Shown here: piece after piece, positions 27,232 to 36,100 of the stretch
Layout: every line of letters begins with the position of its first letter
Numbering within the stretch: position 1 is the first letter of the stretch
Source: Actinotignum timonense
GTDB lineage: Bacteria > Actinomycetota > Actinomycetes > Actinomycetales > Actinomycetaceae
DNA: 51,551 nt
Assembly: GCF_900155575.1 (NCBI RefSeq)
Contig: NZ_LT706966.1
Coordinates: 1,644,360-1,695,910, forward strand
Reading direction: 5' to 3'
The notes under the pieces: model-generated
What the model saw: the letters and a program-made list of their open reading frames with translations, nothing else
Databases searched by the model: none
Told to the model about the DNA's origin: nothing
Program-made: the position numbers and the translations under genes

Positions 27232-28323
27232 ATGGATGCTGATATCAACGCGAGCACGGTTATTGGCGTGCTCCTCCTCTTACTCCTTCTCCTTGTGGTG
27301 GTGGCGGTGTTCCGTTCCGTCATCAAGGTGCAGCAAGGCTACCAGGTGGTTGTGGAACGGCTGGGCCGCTACCACTCCGTGCTGCAACCGGGGCTGCACT
27401 TCCTGGTGCCGTTCTTCGACGCGGTACGCCAGCGCATCGATATGCGTGAACAAGTGGTGCCTTTCCCGCCCCAGCCGGTTATTACCTCCGATAACATCAA
27501 CGTCTCCATTGACACGGTTATCTACTACCAGGTGACGAACGCGTATTCCGCAACCTACGAAATTGCCGACCCGATGACCGGTATTGAGCAGCTGGCCGTC
27601 ACCACCTTGCGTAATATCATCGGCACCATGGATATGGAACAGGCCCTGACTGGCCGTGACCGTATTAACGACCAGCTCCGCAGCGTGCTGGACGATGCCA
27701 CCGGGCGTTGGGGTATTCGCGTTTCCCGCGTGGAACTCAAGGCGATTGATCCGCCGGCTACCGTTCAGGGCGCGATGGAACAGCAGATGAAGGCCGAACG
27801 TGACCGCCGCGCCGCGATTCTCACCGCGGAAGGTATTAAGCAGTCTCAGATTTTGACCGCTGAAGGTGAAAAGCAATCGGCTATTCTCAAGGCCGAAGGT
27901 CAAGCTCAGGCCACCGTCCTCAAGGCGCAGGGTGAATCCCGCGCTATTCTTCAGGTCTTCGACGCGATCCATAAGGGCAATGCCGATCCGAAGCTGCTCT
28001 CCTACGAATACATTAAGACGCTGCCGCAGATCGCCAATTCGCAGTCCTCGAAGCTGTGGATTGTTCCTACCGAGCTCACCGCCGCGCTCGATGCGGTGCA
28101 GAAGGGCTTCGGTGGGGGCCGCAGCGGCGGGGGAGACGAACCCAGCCCATCCGGGCCCACCGGGGTCGATTTTGAGAACGCGGCCGATGTGGCTGATGTT
28201 CTCAAGGAAACCACCCTCCCCGATATTGATTCGGCGCTGGCCGATGCACGCGGGGAAGCCAATCGCGCTGTTGATGATGCGCGCGGTTCCGTTTCCGATC
28301 CCAACCAGATCCCGAAGAACTAA
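27232..28323 (+). CDS. SPFH/Band 7 (stomatin-like, paraslipin) membrane protein
   Basis: A 363-residue protein with one N-terminal membrane helix (about 10-28, GVLLLLLLLLVVVAVF). The SPFH domain (VVVERLGRYHSVLQPGLHFLVPFFDAV, RQRIDMREQVVPFPPQPVITSDN) follows. A helical Ala/Glu/Lys region with repeated ILTAEGxKQSxIL units forms the oligomerisation coiled coil. The C-terminal 75 residues are Gly/Pro-rich then acidic and are variable in the family. It acts in membrane microdomains with NfeD. AAAGGAAAAA precedes the ATG. Confidence 0.93.
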   Translation: MDADINASTVIGVLLLLLLLLVVVAVFRSVIKVQQGYQVVVERLGRYHSVLQPGLHFLVPFFDAVRQRIDMREQVVPFPPQPVITSDNINVSIDTVIYYQVTNAYSATYEIADPMTGIEQLAVTTLRNIIGTMDMEQALTGRDRINDQLRSVLDDATGRWGIRVSRVELKAIDPPATVQGAMEQQMKAERDRRAAILTAEGIKQSQILTAEGEKQSAILKAEGQAQATVLKAQGESRAILQVFDAIHKGNADPKLLSYEYIKTLPQIANSQSSKLWIVPTELTAALDAVQKGFGGGRSGGGDEPSPSGPTGVDFENAADVADVLKETTLPDIDSALADARGEANRAVDDARGSVSDPNQIPKN

Positions 28324-28379
28324 GCGAAAAAACAAGCTTACCGGCGTGCGGAGTCGCGGAGCTTGATATCGATAATTGA

Positions 28380-28420
28380 CCGGGGCCGCCCACTGCGCAC
28401 AACGCGCGGGGCGGCCCCGG
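28380..28420 (+). terminator. Long GC hairpin after the SPFH gene
   Basis: A perfect 12-bp stem of CCGGGGCCGCCC (28380-28391) and GGGCGGCCCCGG (28409-28420). The 17-base loop contains a further GCGC/GCGC pairing. No T tract follows. It separates the nfeD-SPFH unit from the methyltransferase gene. Confidence 0.75.
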
Positions 28421-28460
28421 CCATTTGTATCCGATACCGGCGTGGTGGCACGCTTGCTAT

Positions 28461-29318
28461 GTGTTGATTTACCTCGATAACGTTGCCGCTCCCGAACTTG
28501 ATGATTATTTCCGGCTCACCGATGTGCACCTGCGCCGCTTACTCGAACCCGAGCGCGGAGTGTATATGGCCGAATCAACGAAAGTTATTGAGCGGGCTTT
28601 GCAGGCCGGCCACCAGCCGCGTTCCTTCCTCACCTCCCCGCGCTGGCTCCCGGATTTGCAAGCCTGCTTGGAGCGCTGCGGCTGGGAAGTGGACGGAGCG
28701 GCAGTGCCCATCTACGTGGGTACCGATGAGATGCTCCAGGCAGTAACCGGTTTCAAAGTCCATCGGGGCGCCCTGGCCGCGATGCACCGCCCGGAATTGG
28801 CCGATGTGGCAACGCTGCTAGCGGAGGCACGCGAGGGGCGCGGCGCGCGGCGCGTCGTCGTTCTAGAAGGACTGGTGGACCACACAAATGTGGGTGCTAT
28901 TTTCCGTTCCTGCGCGGGGCTCGGGGTCGATGCGGTGCTGGTGACCGATACGTGCGCCGATCCGCTGTATCGCCGCTCGGTGCGGGTATCCATGGGGACC
29001 GTGTTTCAGGTGCCGTGGACGCGGATCCACGAGTGGCCGCGCAGTATCGAAAAATTGCACGGTCTCGGTTTCCTCACGGCCGCTTTAGCGTTAGAGGACG
29101 ACGCCGAAACTCTGGACGATTTCGCGAATCGCGCTGATGTGCTCGCCCCGGATTTGCGGGTCGCACTTATTCTCGGAACGGAAGGGGACGGTCTGAGCGC
29201 GCGCACCGTCGCGAGTGCGGATACCCGGGTCATTATTCCCATGGCCGGGCACGTGGATTCCCTCAATGTGGCTGCGGCGAGCGCGGTGGCCTGCTGGGCG
29301 CTGCGCACCCGCGACTAA
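28461..29318 (+). CDS. TrmH/SpoU family RNA 2'-O-methyltransferase
   Basis: A 285-residue SPOUT methyltransferase with an N-terminal substrate-binding domain (YMAESTKVIERALQAG). The C-terminal knot has motif 1 LEGLVDHTNVGAIFRSCAGLGVDAVLVTD, motif 2 LILGTEGDGLS and motif 3 IPMAGHVDSLNVAAASAVACW. The target nucleotide is unknown. The start is uncertain: GTG 28461 or TTG 28464 best fit the family N-terminus; an upstream TTG at 28425 lies against the terminator hairpin. Confidence 0.88.
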   Translation: MLIYLDNVAAPELDDYFRLTDVHLRRLLEPERGVYMAESTKVIERALQAGHQPRSFLTSPRWLPDLQACLERCGWEVDGAAVPIYVGTDEMLQAVTGFKVHRGALAAMHRPELADVATLLAEAREGRGARRVVVLEGLVDHTNVGAIFRSCAGLGVDAVLVTDTCADPLYRRSVRVSMGTVFQVPWTRIHEWPRSIEKLHGLGFLTAALALEDDAETLDDFANRADVLAPDLRVALILGTEGDGLSARTVASADTRVIIPMAGHVDSLNVAAASAVACWALRTRD

Positions 29319-29394
29319 GGTGAAAGTGAAGCGGGAGTGGAGCGGAAGTGAAGCGGGACTGCGGTGATAGTGCCTCGGGATTGTCGCGGGATTG
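29318..29394 (+). repeat. Degenerate 11-bp tandem repeat (7 units)
   Basis: Seven consecutive 11-bp units begin at the stop codon of the methyltransferase gene: AGGTGAAAGTG, AAGCGGGAGTG, GAGCGGAAGTG, AAGCGGGACTG, CGGTGATAGTG, CCTCGGGATTG, TCGCGGGATTG. Most end in a purine or pyrimidine followed by TG. The array encodes nothing. Confidence 0.85.
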
Positions 29395-29503
29395 TCGCGA
29401 AACTAAAGGAGCGCGGAGCTAAAAGAAACTCAGAACTGAGGGAAGCCGAGCGCAACAAAACGGCAGGTAGAGCAGGCCCTTGAGAAAATAATTACTGTTA
29501 ATG

Positions 29504-29517
29504 CCGGGTATACCCGG
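29504..29517. promoter_or_regulatory. Perfect palindrome upstream of HTH regulator
   Basis: CCGGGTATACCCGG is a perfect 14-bp palindrome 36 bases before the start of the HTH gene. Its centre, TATACC, could itself be the -10 element. A bound dimeric repressor would then block transcription, which suggests autoregulation. Confidence 0.5.
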
Positions 29518-29553
29518 TGGAAAGAAGGTGCTACGCACGACGAAAGTGGAAGG

Positions 29554-29850
29554 GTGCAGGACAGTTCCCAAATTGATTCGCTCGTCGCGTGGCGCTTGGC
29601 GAAAACAGTACGTGACCGGCGTGAAAGCCTGGGAATGTCGCAAGAAGATCTCGCTTTGCGCGCCAATCTCAACCGCACCACGTTGCAATCGCTAGAAAGT
29701 GGGCGTTCCGATCATAAAACCGGAAAGCCGTCGAATCCGCAGCTACGCACGCTGCTCCAATTGGCGCGGGCGCTGGAGATGTCCGCCGGGGAACTCCTCG
29801 GCGAAGCCGAGCGCCTCTACGATCAGGCGCTTCGTGAGGAAGGTTTATAG
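29554..29850 (+). CDS. XRE-type helix-turn-helix regulator
   Basis: A 98-residue protein. The HTH occupies about 13-70: LAKTVRDRRESLGMSQEDLALRANLNRTTLQSLESGR, then a 10-residue insert (SDHKTGKPSN) before the last helices PQLRTLLQLARALEMSAGELL. There is no separate sensor domain. GTG 29554 is the only in-frame start that keeps helix 1; GGAAGG abuts it, closer than usual. The nearby palindrome is a candidate operator. Targets are unknown. Confidence 0.75.
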   Translation: MQDSSQIDSLVAWRLAKTVRDRRESLGMSQEDLALRANLNRTTLQSLESGRSDHKTGKPSNPQLRTLLQLARALEMSAGELLGEAERLYDQALREEGL

Positions 29851-29929
29851 CTAGTCCTATGGTGCTGTAGCGCGGCGGGAGGGGTATCGCCTGGATGTGG
29901 GCAGCCGCTAGCTTGGGGGCCGCGTGCGG

Positions 29930-29950
29930 CGCGCGCTTAAGGTGCGCGCG
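29930..29950. terminator. GC-rich hairpin between convergent genes
   Basis: CGCGCGC and GCGCGCG form a 7-bp stem with a TTAAGGT loop between the convergent HTH and trmL genes. The absence of a T tract makes the call tentative. Confidence 0.45.
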
Positions 29951-29981
29951 GGCAGCGGGTTGAGGTGTGCCCGGAAATGTT

Positions 29982-30455
29982 TTAGGAAAATTGGGCGGCA
30001 CCGGGGTATCTGAGCTGGCGCCAGGCTTCGTACACGGCAATGGATGCCGCATTGGCAAGATTAAGAGACCGCAGGTGGGGGAGCATCGGTATGCGCACCG
30101 CCGCGGTGATACGTTCGTGGGCGACGACGCGCGCGGGCAAGCCGGTTGGTTCAGGCCCGAAAAGGAGATAGTCGTCGGGCTGGTAGGAGACTTCGGCGAA
30201 GTTATTTTGGGTATGCCCCGTAAAAGCAAAGATGCGAGCATCGGGCGCGCTGGTGAGAAATTCCTCAAAATTCGGGTGAATAACGAGGTTGGCAAGGTCG
30301 TGGTAGTCCAAGCCGGCGCGTTTGAGGTGCGCATCAGAAAAATCGAAACCGAGGGGTTCAATCAGGTGCAAAGTGGCGCCGGTGCACGCCGCTAGGCGAA
30401 TGGCCGCGCCGGTATTGCCGGGAATGCGCGGCTCGAAGAAAACAATATGAAGCAC
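29982..30455 (-). CDS. trmL: tRNA (cytidine/uridine-34 2'-O)-methyltransferase TrmL
   Basis: A 157-residue minimal SPOUT methyltransferase that modifies the wobble base of leucine tRNAs. It starts VLHIVFFEPRIPGNTGAAIRLAA, has LGFDFSDAHLKRAGLDYHDL, LLFGPEPTGLP and the knot IPMLPHLRSLNLANAASIAVYEAWRQL. I selected GTG 30455 because family members begin with (M/V)LHIVLFEP and TACCCT stands six bases upstream. A 24-residue longer frame exists but overlaps the SOS promoter region less sensibly. Confidence 0.92.
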   Translation of the reverse strand: MLHIVFFEPRIPGNTGAAIRLAACTGATLHLIEPLGFDFSDAHLKRAGLDYHDLANLVIHPNFEEFLTSAPDARIFAFTGHTQNNFAEVSYQPDDYLLFGPEPTGLPARVVAHERITAAVRIPMLPHLRSLNLANAASIAVYEAWRQLRYPGAAQFS

Positions 30456-30508
30456 CCATCCAGGGTACTCGCCCAAGAATTTCGCGCGCGATTTTTGTGT
30501 CGTATCCC

Positions 30509-30552
30509 TTCGGTAGAGTAAAGCCATACCGTAAAATCGAACATCCGTTCTA
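30509..30552 (+). promoter_or_regulatory. SOS promoter with LexA box for imuA'-imuB-dnaE2
   Basis: TCGAACATCCGTTCTA (30537-30552) matches the Gram-positive/actinobacterial LexA consensus TCGAAC-N4-GTTCGA at 11 of 12 fixed positions. TAAAAT (30532-30537) is a good -10 and a weak -35, TTCGGT (30509-30514), stands 17 bases upstream. The box overlaps the expected transcription start, so LexA would block initiation. Confidence 0.88.
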
Positions 30553-30571
30553 ATGTGTTGTGGGGGGTGCT

Positions 30572-31411
30572 ATGGGTGCGCAGAAATTAGCTGCCGCGCG
30601 GGCCGCGCTTGCCCGTGCGGAATCCGCGGTGGGATTAGCCGGTTCGCAACCGCAGGTACAACCGCAGTCGGGCGGGAGCAGCTGGGATCTCCCACCGGAA
30701 ATTTCTCAACTTTTCCCGCGGGGCTTAGCCCCGGGGATGACTCTCGGAGTTAGCGGTTCGCGCATTGCGCTGGCCTTGGTGGCCTCCCTGGTAAGTGCGC
30801 AAGGTGCGTGGTGCATCTACCTGGGGATGCCTGATATGGGGTGGGAAGCCTGCGCCGGTTTAGGTAGTGATCTCAATCGGATTGTTACTATTCCCTACCT
30901 CCCGCCGGCCCGGAGCGGGGCGGCGCTTTCGGCCGCTATTGATCTTTTTGACGTGGTGATTGTGGGAAGCGCGCTGCGCCTGGATACGCGGGAGCAGCGC
31001 CGGCTCGCGCAGCGGGCACGTAACCGGGAAACTCTGCTTATTGCGGAAAATTGGCAGGTGCGGGATCGGGTGCAGGCGCGCTATGAATCGGTGACGGGCC
31101 CGGCCAGCGGAAGCGGGCATATCGCACATATCACCGTGGAACTCCGTTCCGCGCGCGGCGCGCGCCTGCGGATTGCGTGGGATGCTACCGGCTGGCATCC
31201 GGCCGCGGGCCTGCGGGCGGTGCCATCTGCACGCGAAGCTGCTCCGGCTTTGAATGAGGTTGCCCCGGTTCTGAATGAGGTCGCTCCGGCTATGCACGGT
31301 GTCGCTTCGCGCCGCGCGGTGCCCGAGCGCCGGATCCCGGGTGACCAGGCTCCTGGAACCGAGCTTCGTTTGGTACCGGTTACCGATGCGCGGGGGAGGC
31401 GTGGGGAATAA
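30572..31411 (+). CDS. imuA': ImuA'-like mutasome accessory protein
   Basis: A 279-residue RecA-like fold remnant. The segment ISQLFPRGLAPGMTLGVSGSRIALALVASLVSAQG corresponds to the position of a RecA Walker A but has no GxxxxGK(S/T). A short heptad repeat, (A/V)LNEVAP, is present at about 224-244 (bases 31241-31303). Known partners are ImuB and DnaE2, encoded next. ATG 30572 follows GGGGGG; an upstream GTG at 30560 adds four residues. LexA control is indicated by the box upstream. Confidence 0.85.
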   Translation: MGAQKLAAARAALARAESAVGLAGSQPQVQPQSGGSSWDLPPEISQLFPRGLAPGMTLGVSGSRIALALVASLVSAQGAWCIYLGMPDMGWEACAGLGSDLNRIVTIPYLPPARSGAALSAAIDLFDVVIVGSALRLDTREQRRLAQRARNRETLLIAENWQVRDRVQARYESVTGPASGSGHIAHITVELRSARGARLRIAWDATGWHPAAGLRAVPSAREAAPALNEVAPVLNEVAPAMHGVASRRAVPERRIPGDQAPGTELRLVPVTDARGRRGE

Positions 31412-33105
31412 TGCGCCAGGCAACAGTCTGGGTTCCTCACTGGCCCATTATCGCGGCGGAGATGGCGGGGATTGTGAGCAGAGAAAATCCCGTCGCGGTC
31501 GTGGAGCATCACCGGGTGGCCAGCCTCAATATCTGGGCCTGGCAGAAAGGCGCCCGGGTGGATATGCCCATCCGGCAGCTGCAATCTCTCGTCCCGCAAT
31601 GCACCGTTATTCAACGGGATGGGGCGCGTGAGCTACGTTTCTTCGACCCGGTGCTACGCGCTATCTCCAATCGAGTGGCGCGTTTCTCGATGCTGGAACC
31701 GGGAGTGGTTATCTTTTCAGCCGCGGGCCCGGCACGCACCGCAGGCGGAGAAGAACGCCTATGCGAAAGCATTGTGGGGGATATCGTTGATGCCGCCGGG
31801 TGTGAGGCCCGGGTTGGAATCGCGGAAGGAACCCTTCCTAGCCTATGGGCGGCGCGCACCTCGCGCATTATCGCTCCGGGTGCTTCCGAACAAGTATTGG
31901 CCAGCCAACCGATCTCGCTTTTCCTTCTTACCGCAACGTCAGCAACCCGCCCCGCGCTCCGCGATTGCGTGGAACTACTTCATGACTTGGGGATTACCAC
32001 TATCGCGGATGTTATCGGGCTGGGGCAGCGCTCCCTCGTCACGCGTTTCGGGAATATCGGGCAATACCTGTGGGATCTGGCCACAGCGCGCACCCTACCC
32101 GCACACGAAGCCACCTCGGATACCCGTGATATATCCGTGGTAGCTACCTTTGATCCGCCCCTGAGCCACGCGGAACACGCGGCTTTTGCCGCGCGTAATC
32201 TCGCCGGGCAACTCGAAACAAAAATGCGTGCCGGTGCGGCTGGCTCCGCCCGCCTGGATATTCGGGCGAGCGTCGCCTCCGGAGAAGTAATGACACGCAG
32301 CTGGCACCTCGAACTCCTCACCCAAGAAGATGTGGTGGATCGGGTGCGGTGGCAAATCTCCGCCTGGATAGCACAGCCGCGTGAGGCCAGCGAAGCTCCA
32401 GCGGAAACCCGCGGAGGTATTACCCAACTAGAGCTGATCGCCCGGGATATTACCCCCGCGGGCAATCATCCGGCGCCCCTCTGGGGTGCGCGCACCACCA
32501 GCGATGCGGCAGCCGCGCGCGGGGCTCACCGCCTCCAAAGCCTCCTCGGTGAAGAATACGTGCGGGTGCCCCGCCGGGTGGGTGGGCGCCTCCCCGAAGA
32601 AGATATACAAGAAATCCCCTGGGGCCAGGCGGTAGATACCTCCCGGGCGGGGCTTCCCTGGCCGGGCCGGCTGCCCGAACCCGCCCCGGTACAGTTCCTG
32701 CGCACCCCCTATCCGGTGGCTGTGCTCTGTACCTGCGGGCAGCCACTTGCTATTGCCGCAACCACCGCACTGCACTGCCCAGGGGAGTGCCAGCGGCCCT
32801 TTCCGGCTACCATCCGCACGGCTTCCCGCACCGGCGCGGCTTTGCCCGCAAGGCACGATGCCTCACCCGCGGGCCATGCTGCCTCACCTGCGGGCAGCGC
32901 CGGTCCTCCTACCGCATCGCTCCGCGCGCTTTTCGGCGTGGAAGGCTCCCTCACGGTAGTCGACTACGCCGGTCCCTGGGTGAGTGAACAGCGCTGGTGG
33001 GCGCACCCTACCCGGCGCGCCTATATCCAAGCGGTCACCACCACCGGGGCGGTACTTCTCTATAGAGAACAGGAGCGCTGGTACCTTGCTGCCAGCTACA
33101 TCTAG
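31411..33105 (+). CDS. imuB: ImuB, catalytically inactive Y-family polymerase adaptor
   Basis: A 564-residue Y-family polymerase homologue. Where active enzymes have DMDAFFA near the N-terminus, this has VWVPHWPIIAAE, so catalytic acidic residues are missing, as in known ImuB. The helix-hairpin-helix region (LHDLGITTIADVIGLGQRSLVTRFG) and little-finger domain are retained. ImuB bridges the beta clamp and DnaE2. A 7-residue repeat (H-D/A-ASPAG) lies in the C-terminal linker. It overlaps imuA' by one base (TAATG). Confidence 0.9.
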   Translation: MRQATVWVPHWPIIAAEMAGIVSRENPVAVVEHHRVASLNIWAWQKGARVDMPIRQLQSLVPQCTVIQRDGARELRFFDPVLRAISNRVARFSMLEPGVVIFSAAGPARTAGGEERLCESIVGDIVDAAGCEARVGIAEGTLPSLWAARTSRIIAPGASEQVLASQPISLFLLTATSATRPALRDCVELLHDLGITTIADVIGLGQRSLVTRFGNIGQYLWDLATARTLPAHEATSDTRDISVVATFDPPLSHAEHAAFAARNLAGQLETKMRAGAAGSARLDIRASVASGEVMTRSWHLELLTQEDVVDRVRWQISAWIAQPREASEAPAETRGGITQLELIARDITPAGNHPAPLWGARTTSDAAAARGAHRLQSLLGEEYVRVPRRVGGRLPEEDIQEIPWGQAVDTSRAGLPWPGRLPEPAPVQFLRTPYPVAVLCTCGQPLAIAATTALHCPGECQRPFPATIRTASRTGAALPARHDASPAGHAASPAGSAGPPTASLRALFGVEGSLTVVDYAGPWVSEQRWWAHPTRRAYIQAVTTTGAVLLYREQERWYLAASYI

Positions 33106-33107
33106 CC

Positions 33108-36100
33108 ATGACCACTCTTATCACTAGCTCTCCCTATGTCCCGTATGCGGAACTGCATGCCCACTCGGCTTTCAGTTTTCTTGACGGAGCCAGCCTGCCC
33201 GAAGACCTCGTGCAAGGCTGCCTGGATCTGCGTATCGAAGCCCTAGCCCTCACCGATCACGATGGTTTTCCCGGTGTTATGCAGCTCGCACAAGCCGGGC
33301 GAGATACCGGCCTCCCCACCATCACCGGCACCGAAATAACGCTGGATAGCACCCAGCCGCGCGAAGGCCCGGATCCGGAAGGTGGGCATCTTGTGTTCCT
33401 TGCCCGCACCCCGGCCGGATACCAGCACCTCTCCCGAGCTATCGGAACAGCCATGCTCGCCAGCGGTACAAAAGGAATCGCGCACCATACGCTGGCTCAG
33501 CTTGCCCGCAATAATGGCGATATTCTTGTCCTCACCGGCGGTTGCCGCAAAAGCACACTTCGCCGCATTCTTGACACCCAGCGCGGCAGTGAGGCCCGCC
33601 GCGCCGCCCGGCAAGAACTCGACCTCCTTATCAGCACCTTCGGGAAAGATAACGTCGTCGTGGAACTCACCTCCCACGCCGGGCCGCTTGACGCACAGCG
33701 ATGCGATCTTCTCGAAGAACTGGCCCGGGAAACCGGAGTTCGCGCGGCGGTCACCGGAAACGTCCACTACGCGCATCCCGCCGACCGCCCGATTGCCGAT
33801 ATATTTGCTGCCACCCGGGCTCGCTGCACCCTCGATGAGATAGATCCCTACCTTCCCGCCGCCGGAGCCCATTTGCGCTCCGGCCACGACTGGCGCATCC
33901 TGCACCGCGGGCGCGAACGCTACCTGGAAGCCGCGGCCCGCATCGCCGAAGAATGCGCCTTTGACCTCTCCCTCGTCAAGCCGAATCTTCCCCCGTTCCC
34001 GGTACCGGAAGGCTATACCGAAGCCACCTGGCTGAGGGAACTGGTGCTGCGCAAAGCCCGCGAACGCTACGGAACACCGGCGGACTACCCGCGTGCCTGG
34101 GAAGTGATCGAGCACGAACTCGAGGTCATTACCCAGCTGGGTTTCCCCGGATATTTCCTCATCGTGGAAGAAATAGTGGCCTTTTGCCACTCTCGCAATA
34201 TTTGGTGTCAGGGGCGCGGATCGGCCGCGAACTCCGCCGTATGCTTCGCCCTGGGAATTACCGCGGTCGATGCCGTGAAACACGCCATGCTTTTTGAACG
34301 GTTTTTATCCCCGGGGCGCTCGGGGCCACCCGATATCGACATCGACATCGAATCCTCACGCCGCGAAGAAGTCATCCAGCATGTGTACGAACGCTACGGG
34401 CGTTCTTGTGCTGCCCAGGTCGCCAATGTCATTTCCTATCGGCCCCGCTTTGCTATCAGAGATGTGGCGCGGGCCTTCGGATACCCGGAAGACCATATTG
34501 ACCAATGGGCATCAGCATTCCACCATCGAAGTATCAGCCCGGGCGGCGGCGCCCAGCCCCAGCCCGCCGGGCTACCCGAACGTGTCGCCGCGCTGGCTAC
34601 CCGGATACAGCAGCTCCCGCGGCATCTGGGAATCCACGCCTCCGGAATGGTGCTTTGTGACCGCCCGGTTATTGACGTATGCCCGGTGGGATGGGCCTCC
34701 AAACCGGGAAGAACAGTACTGCAATGGGATAAAGACGATTGCGCGACCGCCGGGCTCGTGAAATTCGATCTTCTCGGGCTCGGAATGCTCACCGCCTTGC
34801 GTATCAGCTTCACTGAACTCACTCGCCGCGGAATTCTCGCACCCAACGGCCAGCCCCTCGGTTTGCATAATGTACCCTCGGAAGATCCAGAGGTTTACGC
34901 ACTCCTCCAAGCAGCCGATACCGTCGGAGTGTTCCAGGTGGAATCCCGCGCGCAAATCGCCACCCTGCCGCGCCTGAAACCCGAATGCTTCTACGATTTG
35001 GTTATCGAGGTGGCTCTTATTCGCCCCGGCCCCATTCAAGGTGGATCCGTCAATCCCTATCTGCGGCGCAAACAGGGGAAAGAAAAAGTGACCTATCCGC
35101 ACCCGCTCCTGAAAAATGCGCTGGAAAAAACCCTGGGGGTGCCGCTTTTCCAAGAACAACTTATGCATATTGCCATTGACGCCGCGGGCTTCACACCCGC
35201 ACAAGCCGACCAGCTCCGCAAGGCCATGGGCTCGAAACGCTCCGCTGCCCGCATGGAACGCCTGCGCGGTCAACTCATGGAAGGCATGGAAAAACAGGGG
35301 ATAACTGATCCGGAGGTGCGCGCAGAGATCTATGAGAAACTCGCGGCCTTCGCCGAATTCGGTTTCCCCGAATCCCACGCCTTTTCCTTCGCCTACCTCG
35401 TTTATGCTTCCGCTTGGCTGAAAGTTCACCACCCGGAAGAGTTCTATATGGGTTTGCTCAATGCGCAACCGATGGGCTTTTACTCCCCGCAATCCCTCGT
35501 TGCCGATGCGAGGCGGCATCACCTCGTGGTGCGGCGGGCAGATGTCACGCGTTCGCACGAACATGCCAGAGTGGAAGAACTACCCGATACGCAAGATCGT
35601 CCGAAACGGGAACACCCGCGTATCCACGTGGATAGCCACCGCTACCTCCAGCTCGGGCTCAGCAGTATCAAAGGCCTCGGGAATGCGGCCATACAGCGAA
35701 TCCTCACGGCCCGCGCCCGCGCGCCCTTCCGCGACCTCGCTGACCTAGCGCAGCGTGCCCGGCTAAAAACAGCAGATATCGAGATTCTTTCCCGCGCCGG
35801 AGCTACAGACAGTTTGGGGGTGAGCCGGCGGGAAGGCGTCTGGATTGCCCAAGCAGTGAGCAATGCTGAGGTAGTACACGGAACCACATATCAACCTGCG
35901 ATCCCCGGAACCGAACCTTTCGGTGCGGTGCCCGAGCTCCCGGAACTCACCGCCGTGGAACAGGCCCATGCGGACCTGCGCGCCACCGGAATTTCTCCCG
36001 ATTCCTACCCGACGCAATTCATTCGCCCAGCACTCACCGCGCGCGGAATTCTCACGGTTACCGCGGCATCCACCCATCCTGAAAAAAGCAGGTGCAAAGT

